NCBI GenBank assembly: GCA_016710365.1
Contig: JADJVW010000008.1
Location: 44,740 to 108,739 of the forward strand
Length of the DNA: 64,000 nucleotides
Direction: 5' to 3'
From: Candidatus Caldilinea saccharophila
GTDB lineage: Bacteria; Chloroflexota; Anaerolineae; Caldilineales; Caldilineaceae
Shown here: one piece after another, positions 62,820 through 64,000 of the stretch
Layout of the letters: every line of letters begins with the position of its first letter
How positions within the stretch are numbered: the stretch's first letter is position 1
The notes under the pieces: generated by a model
The model's input: only the letters and a program-made list of their open reading frames with translations
Databases searched by the model: none
What the model was told of the DNA's origin: nothing
Translations under genes and position numbers: made by a program

Positions 62820-64000
62820 CGCCAGCCGCAGAGCCGAACGCATCCCATACACCGGTTGTCTGGCTAGCGGTCTTGGGTTTGAGCACAGCCGGCCTGTATG
62901 CGTTTGGCCTTGCGCTGCGCTATCCGCTGTTGGAAGGCATCTGGCATCCACGGCACAATTGGGCGCGGCTCGTCGGTGGCGCGACGATTCCTGCGCTGCT
63001 GCTGCATCTCGGCGTCTACACAGCGGCTGTTTTGCTGTATACGATGGCGATGCGGCTGCTGAAGCGTGCGCCGGTGCGAGTCAGTGATCATCGGCGCGTG
63101 ATAGCCGTCATCGTCGGCGGCTGGCTGCTGGCCTCGCTGGTCTTGCTGGCCGTCGCGCCGGGTGGGGAAGCACACGATGTCTTCGACTACCTCTTTCGCG
63201 GCCGCATGTTTGTGGAGTTTGGCGGCAGCCCGCTGGCCGATGCGCCCGAGATCTTTCAGGATCGCCCCTTCTACCGTTATATCACCTGGACCGACCATGT
63301 CGATACCTACGGCCCTGTCTGGGAATATGCCAGCGCTGCGGTCGCGGCGACGACGCGTGCACTCTTGCTGGCAACCGGGCGTTGGCATGAAGGCGCCGCC
63401 CAATGTCCCGACAGTACTCCATCATGCCTGGTGTTGCTGAGCTATGTGCTGGCTTATCGCGTCCTGGCGGTGGCGCTGGCCGGGATGTGCGGCTGGTTGG
63501 TTTATGGGATGGTTGGCCGCGTGACGCCCACGTTGGCGCTGGCCGCGCTCCTCACCTGGCTGTGGAATCCACTGCTGCTCGTCTCGAGTGCGGTGGGTGC
63601 GCACAACGACATGCTTATGCTTGTTCTTGTCCTGGCGAGTTTTTGGGCGTTACAACGGCGTTGGTGGATGGGGGCCCTGCTGCTCTTTGTCCTGGCGGCG
63701 CATGTCAAGTTGACAGCACTGACGCTGGCGCCACTCTATGGGCTTTGGCTGGTGCGCCAACTTGGCTGGCGGCAGGCGCTGACTTACGCTGCTGTGACCG
63801 CCGTCCTCGGCCTGGTCATCTCTTGGGTGCTCTATACACCGCTGGGTGGTTGGGCCACACTGCCGCGTATGTTGGAAGAACGGCAGCGTTATGTCGCGCT
63901 TTCATTCCATCACGTACTCTACAGGCTGCTCTATGACCGTGGCGTGGATAGTGCATTCACTCGCCTCATCACAATCGACTGGCCGACCCTCATTTATACT
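62807..64000 (+). CDS. GT-C-like polytopic membrane protein, 3' end outside window
   Basis: The frame is open from ATG 62807 to the last base (398 codons), overlapping the SPASM gene by 13 nt. About nine helices so far. APGGEAHDVFDYLFRGR in the first outer loop supplies the acidic pair typical of GT-C enzymes, and VSSAVGAHNDMLMLVLVL matches the HND motif of DUF2029/GT87-like mannosyltransferases. It would transfer sugars from polyprenyl-phosphate donors. The donor and acceptor are unknown. Confidence 0.78.
   Translation, partial: MEPVTPAAEPNASHTPVVWLAVLGLSTAGLYAFGLALRYPLLEGIWHPRHNWARLVGGATIPALLLHLGVYTAAVLLYTMAMRLLKRAPVRVSDHRRVIAVIVGGWLLASLVLLAVAPGGEAHDVFDYLFRGRMFVEFGGSPLADAPEIFQDRPFYRYITWTDHVDTYGPVWEYASAAVAATTRALLLATGRWHEGAAQCPDSTPSCLVLLSYVLAYRVLAVALAGMCGWLVYGMVGRVTPTLALAALLTWLWNPLLLVSSAVGAHNDMLMLVLVLASFWALQRRWWMGALLLFVLAAHVKLTALTLAPLYGLWLVRQLGWRQALTYAAVTAVLGLVISWVLYTPLGGWATLPRMLEERQRYVALSFHHVLYRLLYDRGVDSAFTRLITIDWPTLIYT

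Overview
The window is about 60% GC and most resembles a Chloroflexota genome, probably the Anaerolineae/Caldilinea side. This is inferred from gene content, not from a marker tree. The pointers are the SCO1664 / DUF3090 / MSMEG_4193 gene triad (known from Actinobacteria and Chloroflexi), secreted proteins ending in a YLPxVxR-type tail, a FadF-type ETF:menaquinone oxidoreductase, LLM/F420-type oxidoreductases, and lipoprotein signals.

Layout. 1-9.6 kb: the end of a YqeC-MocA-type molybdenum hydroxylase maturation protein, a secreted CAP protein, TsaE, a nucleotidyltransferase with a degenerate phosphomannomutase tail, the triad, and an M1-type lipoprotein peptidase. 9.8-15.4 kb: a beta-lactamase-fold lipoprotein, a FadF-like Fe-S membrane protein and an FmdE-like protein. 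15.6-20.2 kb: a thioredoxin/CcdA fusion followed by an arsenic operon (arsR, a 25-residue CPCPKC ORF, an ArsP-type permease, a CxxC thioredoxin and acr3). 20.3-23.7 kb, minus strand: an Mrp ATPase lacking the CxxC motif, then an XRE-cupin regulator (apparently leaderless) transcribed with an amidohydrolase.

24.3-50.9 kb is a run of over 20 genes on one strand, often with ATGA overlaps. It holds an XdhD-like molybdenum hydroxylase and its FAD subunit, a TPP-dependent 2-oxoacid/acetoin dehydrogenase (E1 alpha, E1 beta, a free lipoyl domain, an E2 core), methenyl-H4MPT cyclohydrolase, two Mer-like LLM oxidoreductases, two SDRs, a BMP-type nucleoside ABC importer, YgeY, YgeW, a 2-hydroxyacid dehydrogenase, an SsnA-like amidohydrolase and a second ABC importer. 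XdhD, YgeY, YgeW, SsnA, YqeC and MocA homologues recall the E. coli yge/ygf/yqe purine (uric acid) degradation locus. Mixing this set with one-carbon H4MPT enzymes is the most interesting feature of the window.

50.9-55.1 kb, minus strand: MtaB, TsaD and a large membrane protein. 55.5-60.1 kb: an HExxH protein, a radical SAM enzyme, an Lrp-TusA protein with an in-frame TGA, DsrE, NUDIX and DoxX genes. 60.3-64 kb: two glycosyltransferases, a radical SAM/SPASM protein and a polytopic GT-C-like protein running off the edge.

Two window-wide features stand out. Gene gaps are filled with long inverted repeats made from a few short word families (CGGAT, CCAATCTC, CACAAAG/ACACAGAG and GGGCTGGTAGCCC), several of which include the upstream stop codon. 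In addition, eight otherwise normal genes carry nine small frame breaks, seven of them fixed by removing one base, and one more gene has an in-frame TGA. This suggests either sequence error or unusual decoding.
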